Shown one piece after another: positions 25,225 to 35,637 of a DNA stretch of 64,000 nt; within the stretch, counting starts at the first letter, position 1; each line of letters begins with the position of its first letter. The notes below the pieces were generated by a model, which was given only the letters and a program-made list of their open reading frames with translations, searched no databases and was not told where the DNA came from. The DNA lies in assembly GCA_022661535.1 (NCBI GenBank), contig JAKULF010000007.1, positions 1,612,001 to 1,676,000 of the forward strand, in the 5' to 3' direction. The DNA comes from Eutypa lata (lineage: Eukaryota; Ascomycota; Sordariomycetes; Xylariales; Diatrypaceae). The position numbers and the translations under genes were made by a program.

Positions 25225-25626
25225 AGTGTTTCCTACATGGTTTAGATGTCGAGGACTTGGTCGGCTTGTATTAAACATGTTGTGATTGGGAGAAGCTGGA
25301 AGAGTACATAGTTGCTAGTGTCGCTGTATCATAATATAGTTGCATGTTGGTGTATAACGTTTTTATCTCTTCGGCACACCAATACCAGCTGATTTCTAAA
25401 AACAAAGTCTCTGGATCTCTCTACATGATCCGCAATGCTCATCTGTCATAAGATCCAAAATCCATCGCCCCGACTAACGCCTAATACTGTAAGTACACAC
25501 CGATGCACAGTGAAACACGCTTCGTATATATGCAACAACGGCTTTTTGCTCCAAGTGCTTTCTCCCATCGAAGAATTGCGTTTATTTCCTCGGGAACGTC
25601 TATCCGTCTCCCCCCTCCCATCGGCC
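25225..25626. other. Convergent 400-bp spacer between the P450 and cytochrome b5 genes
   Basis: It contains the two 3' UTRs. No other feature seen. Confidence 0.4.
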
Positions 25627-26031
25627 TCACAATTTTGCGGTCTCGGCTAGATCACCAACCTTCAGCTTCGGCCCGTACTTCTTGAGGACGCCGTCACCGT
25701 GGTACTTCCAGAATTGCTTTGTCGCGTTCTTGCCGCCCATCCGCTTCAGGATCTTAGCGCCGCCTGGATGCTCTTCGAGGAAATCTAGATGGACGAAGCA
25801 AAAGCATAGTCGGTTAGCCTTCAAACGTCCTCATCATATATAAGACTAATACATAGATGCCGTGATATATGTATGCATGTGATAAGGAAATATGTAGGGG
25901 TTAGGTCATGAGTTAGAGATCAAATGAGGCATACTTGTGACATCGTAGACATCACTGTCGACTATGATCCAGACGCCGTTCTTCTCGTCTTTGTGCTCCG
26001 CGACGTCCTTGGCAGTGAATGTCTTCGACAT
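25627..26031 (-). CDS. Cytochrome b5, short form without membrane anchor
   Basis: Exons 26031-25935 and 25784-25627, 84 residues. The sequence runs MSKTFTAKDVAEHKDEKNGV, then VYDVTNFLEEHPGGAKILK across the splice junction (phase 1), then KQFWKYHGDGVLKKYGPKLK. The two heme-ligand histidines are His38 (in HPGG) and His61 (in WKYH). The protein ends at LAETAKL with no hydrophobic tail, so unlike ER b5 it should be soluble, or it may act as part of a complex. It is an electron carrier that could serve a P450 or a desaturase. The neighbouring P450 converges on it 400 bp away, which is suggestive but not proof of partnership. Confidence 0.93.
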
Positions 26032-26873
26032 GGTGAGGAGAGGTGTGGTGTTGCTGTTCGGTGAATAACAGGAGACTACGGATAATGCTCGATCGTGCAA
26101 TTGGTTGCGTCAGCAGATGATGCGCCTGCCTTTTGGTAGTAACAGTTTGTTTCTTCAAAGTCACTAGAAATTCAATTAAAAATAGCGAGCAAGTATGTAG
26201 AGAGCTGCTAGCTTCAATGTTGTATGTATTGGTAATTTTACTGCAAATGCTATTGATGGTTTTGTAGTAAAAATGTTGTACGAGGTCACACACAGCCAAC
26301 CGTCAATTGATGACGAGCGAGAGCTTCCCTCAAGCAGCTTGAATGAATTCCACCCTTTACTTCGGGGTGTAAATCGCCGAGACGAACCTCGGCTTAACGC
26401 CAGAACGGGCAGGGATCGTAAGCAGGTGCTTACAATCAACATCATGCGATTGGTTGGACCCCGAGATCGGTCGTACGTCAGAACTTGCTAACTACCCCAA
26501 CTCCCCATGCTTCCCCCTCTGAACGTTAAATTAGGTGCCCCTAGCAGCCTAGGTAAGTATTGTACGTAATGCAACGATTGGCGTTGCACCTGATCGCGTG
26601 TCATAACTGAAGCTTTACCTATGTGTATTATCAGCAGTCAATAGTTACATGATATTTCTTTTAAATTATTTTTAAATTCGAGTTTGTATAAATCAGATCT
26701 AGATCAATACAGGCGTAATATACCCAGTAACACCAGTGATCCACAATGATGCATTCCCTCGTGAGCGCGATATCCGGCTTCTTCTATCCCCTGATAACGT
26801 CGCTATGCCAAACAAATACATAACTAAACAATGACAAAGCTCACTGAATCCCATATACCTAGCTATGGGGTTG
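26032..26873. other. 840-bp spacer
   Basis: It contains the cytochrome b5 promoter and the OMA1 3' end. No gene seen. Confidence 0.4.
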
Positions 26874-28393
26874 TTAAACTACCCACCCACTGGAAGTGAT
26901 GATAGTACCCCTATCCAACGCTTTCCTGAACATATCCGCGAACGCGGAAGTTCCGCGACAATCGCTCTGCTGCATTCTATCTAGGGCTTGGGGCATCCAT
27001 TCGTTAATCTTTTGTATCCGGTTATGGTTCTGTAGCAGGCTATTAGTAAACACGCGTACCCATCCATCTCGTATAGATAATATAATCGCGTTGTATATCA
27101 ATGAGCAGAACATACCGACGGGTGAGTGCTCATCCACTCCGGCGGCTCCAGCTGCTGCTGCCTTTCCATCCGGCGCCAGAAGTCGAGGGCCTGTTGGGGA
27201 TCGTAGCACGCCTCGGCCATCATCATCTGCTTGCATATTAACATGTTGTCCTTGAGCATGACGGAACACCTTGTTTTCAATGTAGAAATTTGTAGCACAG
27301 AGTGATGATGATAAGACATAGAAATAAGGAGACCAAGCGAAATTTTCAGAAAAGGCTGCTAATGGTTCAGGGGGAAGATAATTTTATTTATACATACCAG
27401 GCCGATATAGTCGGCCTCACTCTCCTGGCGACGGCCCATCGGCCGCCCGAACAGCAGGTCGAGAGCCGAGTTGCCTAGCGCCCAGGTCCCGATGGCGGCA
27501 AGGCCACCCGTGAGCAGGATGATCGACCCCAGCAAGATATCAGTCCCGATACTGCCCGACATTCGCTCCGCCACGTGCTCCGCGAGGTTGTGCGCGACTT
27601 CGTGGCCCAGCACCGCCGCTAGTCCGTCCTCCGTCCGCGCCAGCGGGAACAGCCCGCTGAAGACGAAGACCTTCCCGCCGGGCAGCACGAACGCGTTCGC
27701 CGTATCTATTTCCCGAGATCACACTTGTTAATCGTTCCCTTTATTCCTTTCTCATCACCCCAAGGGATTAAGAGTTGGTAAAGAACAAGCGCAATACATA
27801 CGAGGATCGTCGATAACCCTGACCTCCCACTCGGCGTCCTCCATGCCACTAACGGGGATCAGGCGGGCCATAACCCGCTTCACCATCCGAGTCCGCGGGT
27901 CCCAATCGCCCAGGAACCGGCCACCCTGATGCTCCACCTCCCAAACGATGCGCTTGACCTGCTGCTGGGCGACGGCCTCTACGAAGCTCTCGCTGAAGCA
28001 GTTGAAGCGCCGCCGCCCCGACACCGGCACCGTCTGCATGTTGCTGAAGTAGAACAAGACGGCGGCCGCGACCGCGATGACGGCCACCGTGCGCGTCGTC
28101 CCCGACCGTGCGAACCGCCCCAGCGACGACTCCGTCACGAGCGGCTTTGCCTGCGCGAGCTTGTAGCGCGGGTCGTCATGGGGGTGGTGCCATTTGTTGG
28201 GGTTGTAGGAGTGCCGCGCCGTTTGGGAGAGCGATCGGATCTGTTGCGCGCTGCGGTGCGGGAGTGGAGGTACGGCGGATATGTACGGGTAACGACGGGG
28301 GAAGGATCGGATCGGTGGTAGAATTCGGATCGGTGGGCGTTTGCCATAGGAGCAGGCGCGCCCTATGGGTTGGAGGTATCGTAAAGATGGCAT
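26874..28393 (-). CDS. OMA1: Mitochondrial inner-membrane metalloprotease Oma1 (M48)
   Basis: Exons 28393-27802, 27705-27398, 27226-27116 and 27029-26874, 388 residues. The first 70 residues are Arg-rich with almost no acidic residues, a mitochondrial presequence. A membrane span follows at about 103-118 (VAVIAVAAAVLFYFS). The protease domain has NAFVLPGGKVFVFSGLFPLA, the zinc motif HEVAH at 232-236, and RRQESEADYIGL, whose glutamate near 292 is the third ligand. Exon 3 begins MMMAEACYDP and exon 4 NHNRIQKINEWMPQAL; both are conserved Oma1 segments, and all junctions keep phase. Oma1 is the stress-activated protease of inner-membrane quality control and OPA1/Mgm1-type processing. Confidence 0.95.
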
Positions 28394-28684
28394 GGCGAGG
28401 GGCTGCGGTCGCAGCGTGCCGCTCTTCTACGGTCTATTGGTGCTTCGCTATATTTGTATAACAATACATCGGAGGAGTAAGAGTAGCGGGATTCAATATG
28501 TTCTGGTAAAACGTAGTGGTCTGCGATTAGCAAGCCTCAAATTAGGTTACCTATAGTAGGTTTAATCGAATAGGAACAGGAATGACGTCGATAGCCAGCA
28601 GCCTGGGAGCAGAGATAAAAGATGCTACCTACATAGGTAGCCTCTAGTTAACTTTTATTAGTGCGGGCCGCTCCATTACGGTCG
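28394..28684. other. OMA1 upstream region up to the TIR element
   Basis: Short spacer. It contains CTACCTACATAGGTAG, a small palindrome near 28624. No gene seen. Confidence 0.35.
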
Positions 28685-28739
28685 GCCACAGGGTTGACTG
28701 TGACATGGGCACTTTTTTATAGTATGGGCTTATCTTAGT

Positions 28740-29200
28740 GTAAGTTTAGTAAAATATTTATATAATTAAGCTAAAATACGGTATTTTTATAATAAAAATA
28801 TACATTTAAAAATTAATTTAATTTAAAAGTTATTATTATTTTTTTTATATTTTATATTTTATTTTAATTATTATTATTAAAATTATTATTATTTAAATTT
28901 TTATTATAAAATATAAAAATTTTTATTTATTATAAATTAAAAAAAAAAAAACTTTATTTTATATTTATTATAATAACTTTAATATATTTATATTAATTAA
29001 TTTAATATTATAAATAAAATTTAAATTTATAAATTTAATAATATAAATTTTATAATTATAAATTTATTTATATATTTAATTATTATATTATAAATTATAT
29101 TAATTATATTAATATTATTTATTTTATTTACGAAAAATATCGTTTTATTTATATATATATATTTAAATAATTCTGCGCTCGTACTTAAAACTTTAGCCGA
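28740..29200. repeat. RIP-like AT-rich tract, left arm of the TIR element
   Basis: Almost pure A/T. The few remaining C and G are largely in CpG. No coding potential. Confidence 0.8.
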
Positions 29201-29212
29201 CTTATAACCGAG

Positions 29213-29353
29213 CTAGGTGGTTAAAGCTGCCATTACCTTACGTAGAAATCTTTAAGTGGTTTATGCACTACCACTTAGGTCAAAAGCCTCACTACTTAAG
29301 TTATCAACAGCTAGGTCTTTAAAAGAATCACCACTTAGGTTATCAACAGCTTC
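29213..29353 (+). repeat. Left copy of a direct repeat rich in CTAGGTGGT / CCACTTAGGT
   Basis: Starts CTAGGTGGTTAAAGCT and ends CCACTTAGGTTATCAACAGC. It reappears in the same orientation at about 31124-31263, placing similar sequence on both sides of the element core. Confidence 0.6.
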
Positions 29354-29396
29354 ATTAAAATTACAAACTTATACAGACCTACACATTGCCTCAGAT

Positions 29397-29491
29397 CTCA
29401 GGCTGCCGTATGTATATTTTGTACCACGCTAATGCGCTATCTTTTAGCCAATCAGATCTTCAGGATCGATGTGGAGCTACGGCAGCCTGAG
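29397..29491. repeat. 14-bp perfect inverted repeat hairpin
   Basis: CTCAGGCTGCCGTA at 29397-29410 and its exact complement TACGGCAGCCTGAG at 29478-29491. Confidence 0.7.
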
Positions 29492-29749
29492 TTCTTTTAG
29501 TGATTTTTCGCTCTTTGCATATTGTAAATATTATATTTCAAAACAAAATAATTCGTAATAAATTTAAAACAAATCCGATAAGTCTAAAGTTTTATATAGG
29601 TTAAATTTATAAGCTAATATATAAGCAGGAATTTTTTTTATTTTTTTTAATTTAAAACGAAGCCGTACGGATTAAAACCGATAAATTACCTTGCAGAAAT
29701 CACCCTGTAGAAATCACCTTGTAGGCGCGTCTCGATACGCTCTTTGTAT

Positions 29750-29864
29750 GCATACTACCACCACCACCCTAATCATTTGCAAAAGAGCCGTATACGTGCA
29801 ATTTAGTATGGTAGAAGCTCCGAGCATCATGATTTTTCTGATCAGAATGGTAATGGTAGTATGC
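29750..29864 (-). repeat. Hairpin-ended 115-bp repeat, copy A
   Basis: It begins GCATACTACCACCACCACCC and ends GGTAATGGTAGTATGC, with CGAGCATCATGATTTTT in the middle. It is a diverged inverted copy of the unit at 30418-30540. Confidence 0.65.
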
Positions 29865-29880
29865 GACCAAGGAGAACCTT

Positions 29881-30374
29881 CAGACCTACAGGGTAGCCTA
29901 CAGACCTACAGACCTACAGACCTACAGACCTACAGACCTACAGACCTACAGACCTACAGACCTACAGACCTACAGCTCTATAGACCTACAGATCTACAGG
30001 GTAACCTACAGACCTACTGCTCTACAGACCTACAGACCTACAGCTTACAGACCTACAGACCTACAGCTCTACAGACCTACAGCTCTACAGACCTACAGGG
30101 TAGCCTACAGACCTACAGACCTACAGCTCTATAGACCTACAGATCTACAGGGTAACCTACAGACCTACTGCTCTACAGACCTACAGACCTACAGCTTACA
30201 GACCTACAGGGTAGCCTACAGACCTACAGACCTACAGCTCTATAGACCTACAGATCTACAGGGTAACCTACAGACCTACAGGGTAACCTACAGACCTACT
30301 GCTCTACAGACCTACAGGGTAGCCTACAGACCTACAGACCTACAGCTCTACAGGGTAACCTACAGACCTACAGA
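29881..30374 (+). repeat. CTACAGAC octamer minisatellite with higher-order variants
   Basis: A run of CAGACCTA/CTACAGAC 8-mers interspersed with recurring longer modules such as CAGGGTAGCCTACAGAC, CAGGGTAACCTACAGAC, CTACTGCTCTACAGAC and CAGCTCTATAGACCTACAGA. The module order recurs, which suggests higher-order duplication. A shorter array of the same unit lies at 31085-31125. Confidence 0.9.
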
Positions 30375-30417
30375 TCCGGACTAGGTTACGTAAGCCACTT
30401 GTCCGGACGGTCACTTG

Positions 30418-30540
30418 GTCCGCATGCCACCACTACCACTTTGATCAAAAAAATCATGATGCTCCGGGCTTTTCCCATACAATATTACCCTTGGACGGCC
30501 CTTTCCGAAATGATTAAGGTGGTGGTGGTAACATGCGGAC
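30418..30540 (+). repeat. Hairpin-ended 123-bp repeat, copy B
   Basis: The ends GTCCGCATGCCACCACTACC and GTGGTGGTGGTAACATGCGG are inverted complements with few mismatches. Outside them the complementarity continues (GTAAGCCACTTGTCCGGACG against TCCGGACAGGTGGCTTAC), giving arms of about 54 bp in total (30386-30439 and 30519-30572). Confidence 0.75.
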
Positions 30541-30613
30541 CAAGTGACCGTCCGGACAGGTGGCTTACATAAGCTTGTCCGAACGCCCTCTTCTTCGGTA
30601 TGTCATAACCACT

Positions 30614-30712
30614 TGTCGCATCGTTAAAATCATGATGCTCCGGGCTTCTGCCATACAATGTTACCCTTGGACGGCCCTTTCCGAAATGATTAAAACTATG
30701 TTGATAGTATGC
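30614..30712 (+). repeat. Hairpin-ended repeat, copy C (left end degraded)
   Basis: Shares AAAATCATGATGCTCCGGGC and TTACCCTTGGACGGCCCTTT with copy B in direct orientation and ends GATAGTATGC. Its left inverted end is weak. Confidence 0.65.
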
Positions 30713-30979
30713 TAGCCATGAGGGTATTCGGACAAAATAATCTTAACATGTAGAGCTTTTTGAACTTTAATCCTATAGTTATTATTTTTGGCTAAGGTTA
30801 TAATGAAAATATATATATATTTATAATCGTTATTTAATTTTAAATTTAATGGCTTAATTACTTTTTTAATATATATTTTTATTAATTAATTATTAATAAA
30901 AACGTTATAAAGGTAAAAATCGATTTGTATGGGAAAAACGTCGTTTTTAACATGCAGAGGGCCGAAATTCACCAAATTG

Positions 30980-31078
30980 CATCAGGCCTCTCTCGGCTGG
31001 CATTTGGGATTTGTGGGTATTTTTCTGTATTAGGCTTAGTAGGTACGTAGAATACAACCAGCCGAGAAAGGCCTGATG
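30980..31078. repeat. 21-bp inverted repeat hairpin
   Basis: Arms 30980-31000 and 31058-31078 (starting CATCAGGCCTCTCTCGGCTG) match with one mismatch around a 57-bp loop. It looks like a small foldback element. Confidence 0.65.
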
Positions 31079-31123
31079 TATGAGGTAACCTACACAGACC
31101 TACAGACCTACAGACCTACAGAC

Positions 31124-31263
31124 CTAGGTGGTCAAAGCTCAAAGGTGCTCCCACTTAACCTGCCACCACTTTAGCAATCCTTAAGTGGTCAATGCACCAC
31201 TACCTAGGTCGTCAACAGCCACCACTTAGGTTATCAACAGCTTCAAAGGCTAAGTAGGTCGTC
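31124..31263 (+). repeat. Right copy of the CTAGGTGGT / CCACTTAGGT direct repeat
   Basis: Starts CTAGGTGGTCAAAGCT. Diverged partner of 29213-29353. Confidence 0.6.
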
Positions 31264-31399
31264 GAAAGCCTTTAAAACTAAGTCAAAGCTAGGTAGTTAA
31301 AGCGAAATCAACAGCTATAAGCCTTCCAAAGCTAGGTAGTAGCAGCTTAAGTGGCTAGTGTAAGTGGCTAATAAGTAAGTGGCTAATGTATATAGCAAT

Positions 31400-32340
31400 T
31401 TAGGTGTATGTAAATAAGTAATTAAAAGGTTAGTTTAATGTATATTAACGATTACTTTAATTATATACGTTAAAATTAATATAAAATATATAAAATAATT
31501 AATTAATTTAAATTTATATATAAATTTTTTAAAATATTAATATGTAATTTAAAATTAAATTAAATATAATATTTTTTTATTTTTTTATTTTTATTTATTA
31601 ATAATAATTAAAAATAAAATAATAAATTTATAAATTTATAATATTTTTATTATAATTTTAATTTATTAATATTTTATTATTAATTTATTTTTAAATTATT
31701 ATTTTTTATTTTTAATTATTATTATATTATTAATTAATAATTTTATAAAATTTTTAAACGATTATTAAATTTTTAATTATTATTATATTATTAATTAAAT
31801 AATTAATTATTAAATAATCGATTTCGTTATTAATTTTAATTTTTTAAATTTTTAATATTAATTATTAAATTTATTTATTTATTTATTACGTTATTAATTT
31901 AATCGTTAAATAATTATTAATTTAATCGTTAATTAATTTAATAAATTATTAAAATTATTATATAATTTATTAAATACGTTATTTAAATTATTATTATTAA
32001 AGTTATCGTTATTATTATTAATTAATAAAGTTATTTATTAAACGAATATATTTAATTTATTATATTTATTATTTATAAATAATTTTTTTTATTTATTAAT
32101 TATTAACGTTATTATTTATATATTAATAAAATTATAAAGTTAAATATTTTATATTATATATATATATTTTAATTTTTTAAAAAAAATATAATTTTTATTT
32201 AAAGTTTTATTTATAATAATATTAAATTATTTTTAAACGTTACGTATTAAATATTTTAACGTATCGTATAATTATAATTTAACGTTATTATATTTAATTA
32301 ATATTAATATAAAATTTAAGTTAAAGCCGATTAGGTTTTT
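31400..32340. repeat. RIP-like AT-rich tract, right arm of the TIR element
   Basis: Long A/T block. In 31741-31860, for example, all three C and all three G are in CpG. No coding potential. Confidence 0.85.
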
Positions 32341-32697
32341 GAGTAGTTATTTATAATGTAATATAGTTAAGTGTTACGGCCGGATTCGAGTTATATGTGT
32401 ATTAAAGGACTTAGTACGGAAGGAGGTCGTTAAAATTAACGGATCGGGTGAATCGGGATGTTTACGATAGATGGGAATCGTCGATATACGTCGTTGCGGT
32501 GGTCGACGTGGTGGGCAATCTGGCCGTGTGTGGGGTGGTTAGCTGATCCGGATCCATATATGGATTCTTTAGGGTATCGATACGTAGCCCAGAACCGAAC
32601 CGAATATAATATCTTTTTGCTCCCTCATTCTTATCCATCAGGTGCACCCATTAAAAAAAAAGTAAAAAAGTGCCCATGTCACAGTTAACCCTGTGGC

Positions 32698-33204
32698 TAC
32701 CCTTACTCCATTCTTTCCAATCGGCTTGGCATTTCTTAGCAAACCTTGGCCCTTAACTAGCAACATCTTAGCCAAGCTAAGGACTGGATTAGAAGAAATT
32801 CGCTGCCCCTATTCAGCTTCAACCAGTATAACGAACGTTCGCAGTTTTTCTATATATTGACTCGTGATGCCCCATTCACTTTGCAATGAAGCGTCTTCCT
32901 TCAGACAGTAAAAGAAGTTATCGTACTTTTATTTGTTTTCATTTTGAATTATAGGCATCCCAGGTATAACTACCCAACAGAAATTATAGTCTATCCGTCA
33001 GAAAGAATTCATCATCACAGCTCAGGCCGTTCCCATATACATATATGGACGCATAGATATTATCCCTTAAACACCAAACTGTCTAAATTCCGGGGAAAAG
33101 GGGAATCCAAAAACCAATCCAATCTGACCCGACCTTTCTCCCCAATTCTGTTCTGTTTTTTTACTCCTTCAAAATATCGAATTAAGTAGCTAGGAGAGAA
33201 GACC
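32698..33204. other. 500-bp spacer between the TIR element and the GH16 gene
   Basis: Downstream region of the GH16 gene; nothing recognisable. Confidence 0.4.
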
Positions 33205-35637
33205 TCACATGACAAAGAAAAAGAATCCAGCAACGGCCATTAGAACGATGCTCGCGCTCGTTTGCACAGCGCCGCTGATCTCGACGATGCTCTCGCTGCT
33301 GCTGCTGCTACCGCTGCCACTGCTACTACCGCTGTTGACTACCGATCCCGTCGCCGTGCCCATTGGCGGCGCGACGGCAGTCGGGTAGGTATTGGTGGTC
33401 GAGTTGGTGAAGCCACCAGTCGGGACCACTTTGATGGTCGGAGCGATGCTGCTAGCAACTGCCTCCTCGGACGAGGTGGGCACGGGAACGACGGTGGCCG
33501 TTACGTAGACGACCTCCTCGCTGCTACTACTAGTGCTAGTGCTGGGAATGGCGATCGCCGAAGAAGGAGAAGAAGAAGACGGAGAAGAGACTAAAGTAGG
33601 CAGGGACGAAGAAGAAGAAGGCCGAGCAATGGTTACGGTCACCTGGACGATCGTCGTCGAGGTGGACGTGGTCGTCTGGTCTAGCGTGGTCGTACTCTCA
33701 ACGGATCCTCCCGAAGCAGTCGGCTGGGTACTGACGATGGGCGTCGAGATGGGGTTGCTCGTGTTTGGCGCTTCTGTTGGTGCGATGGTGGGGGCGGTAG
33801 TGGGAGTGGTGGTGAGCTGAGTGCCCGTGGTTTCACTGCTGCCAACAGGGCAAACAGTCGTTGTTACGCTGACTTCAGTCGTGACGTCTCCAACGGGACA
33901 GTTCGTCACGCTAGCGGGGCACTCCGTGATCGTGTACACCTTAGTCACCGAGATGGTGCTTGTTGTGAAGCCACCCTCGGGAGCCTCTGGCGCAGTCGTT
34001 GTTGTCGGCTTCGCGTTAGCAGTACTTGTCGTTGTTGGCGTCGTGACCGGTCCAGTGGTGGCCGTCTTGGTGACCGGGCAGACAGTAACGCTAACTGAAA
34101 TGATCTCGGTCGTAACGGAGCCGAGAGGGCAGTTCGTCACGCTGGGGGGACACGAAGTGATTGTGTGGATGTCGGTCGAGTAGATCGTCGAGGTCGTGTA
34201 CTCTGGTGCCGAGGTCGTCGTAGGGAGCTCGCTCGTCTCAATAGTAGCCGTGGGGTAGGCGTTTAAACTCGTGTTGGTGAAATGTCCGAATGTAGGGAAA
34301 GAAGAAATGCTCGTGTCGAGCGGATCTTGGGTGCTTGTCGTTACTGTAGAGGTGACTGATGACGAGGCAGCCGACGAAGAAGCAACCTCGACACTTGAGG
34401 TGCTACTCGCAACCGAAACAGTGGAAGATCCATTCGAAGCAGCTAGAGAAGAAGTGGTCGAGATGGTCGACGAGGTCGAGGCTAAAGATGAGGTAGAGCT
34501 TGCCGCACTAGAGGTCGACGAAGAAGCCGTGTCCTCTTCTTCGGTTAGATCGAAAAATTTGATGTCCTTTACTTTGAAGTAAGTATCCGCAAAGTCCTCG
34601 GGGCTGCTGCCAACATATCCCGCGCAGGTGTCGAACGTGGTAGCAAGACTGCAGGAGGCGCCCCATTTGTCGGTCTGGGCCGCAACTCCGCAGAAGTCAA
34701 CGTTCAACACCATCTTCATGTCCTTGAACGCTTTGTCGATGTTGCATTGCTTGATCACGTAGGCTGGCGTGCCCCACGCATCGCTGGGCTTAGGGCTACC
34801 TGACTTTACGTCGAGAGGAGCAGAGGCCCTCTCCCAGTCCCAGATCTTGAGGTACTCGCTAGTCCACTCCATGGCATCTAAATCAATGTTCGTCAGTAAT
34901 TGATATCATCCGGATCATCCAAGACAGATAAACGTACAGACGCCGCCACTGGAGGAACCAAAGGTCGAAGTGTACTCCGAAGCACTGCAGCCTTGATAAT
35001 CCCACTGGCCATCAGCGTGGTCGTAGCAGTTGGCCGAGTCGATAATGGATGTCATATCGTCCTGCTCGATGACGCACTCGCCAACAACATCTGGTGAATC
35101 GACGTGCGCGGTGTGGCGGTTGAAGGTGAGATCGTTCCAGTTCTCGTAAAGGTCAATCTCTCCCTTGGTAGGCCAGGGCTCGCCAAAGAACCAGAATGCC
35201 GGCCACGAACCGCATGTGGGTTTAGGCAGGTAGCTGAAATCAGCAATGACAAGACCCTGGTTGTAAACCTTCTTGCTCTCCAACCTCACACTCTTTCTCC
35301 CGGCAGCTGTGGTGGCGTATACACTTCCGGCACCGTGCTCGACACCAATATACATCTCGCCATCCTCATATGCAACAAGTCCGAGTTGTTCAGCGGCATT
35401 TTGGTCTTGGTATTGCACATAACCGCCATTGGCATCAGTTTCCTGTATAAGACGTGAGCAAATAACTTACAGAAGTAAGGTACGTTTATATCAACTCACT
35501 GTAACGAAATCAAACTTGTCAAAGAAGTTAGAAGAGTCGTAGACTTCAGAAACTTTGTAAACTTTGTTGCTTGCGCTTGCAAGAGCAGGAAGGATGGCAA
35601 CGGCTGAGCCGATAGCCTTAACGAGTGATGGAGCCAT
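33205..35637 (-). CDS. GH16 family beta-glucanase with adhesin-like repeats and probable GPI anchor
   Basis: Exons 35637-35500, 35442-34938 and 34877-33205, 771 residues. A signal peptide (about 1-22, ending ALASA) precedes the GH16 catalytic domain. Its signature EIDLYE is at 141-146; Glu141 and Glu146 would be nucleophile and acid/base. The junction GGVYAMEWTSEYLKIW is a typical fungal GH16 segment. From about residue 300 the protein becomes Ser/Thr-rich and carries two tandem modules of the form CPxSVTNCPxGxVTTE..VCPV, as in fungal cell-wall adhesins. The C-terminus is a Ser/Gly stretch followed by a hydrophobic tail (VLMAVAGFFFFVM), as expected for GPI attachment. It probably acts on beta-1,3(4)-glucan at the cell wall. 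Confidence 0.93.

Larger units (their letters stand above)
28685..32697. mobile_element. 4.0-kb AT-rich element with 35-bp terminal inverted repeats
   Basis: The left end, starting GCCACAGGGTTGACTGTGAC at 28685-28719, is repeated inverted at 32663-32697 with a single mismatch in 35 bp. Between them lie two RIP-like AT blocks (about 28740-29200 and 31400-32340) around a core of 2.2 kb holding a minisatellite, 115-125-bp hairpin repeats and shorter inverted repeats. No open frame of more than 150 codons survives and no transposase motif can be read. Inference: a mutated class II DNA transposon or a large non-autonomous TIR element with later insertions. I see no convincing target-site duplication (left flank ..ACGGTCG, right flank TACCCTT..), so the superfamily stays open. 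Confidence 0.7.

Noticed and set aside
29691..30134. 147-codon frame with repeated TYRPTDLQ
   Set aside because: Translation of the octamer minisatellite, not a gene.
29881..30374. CRISPR-like array
   Set aside because: Units are contiguous octamers without unique spacers, and the DNA is fungal nuclear.
33533..34582. Val-rich plus-strand frames
   Set aside because: Antisense shadows of the Ser/Thr-rich part of the GH16 gene.
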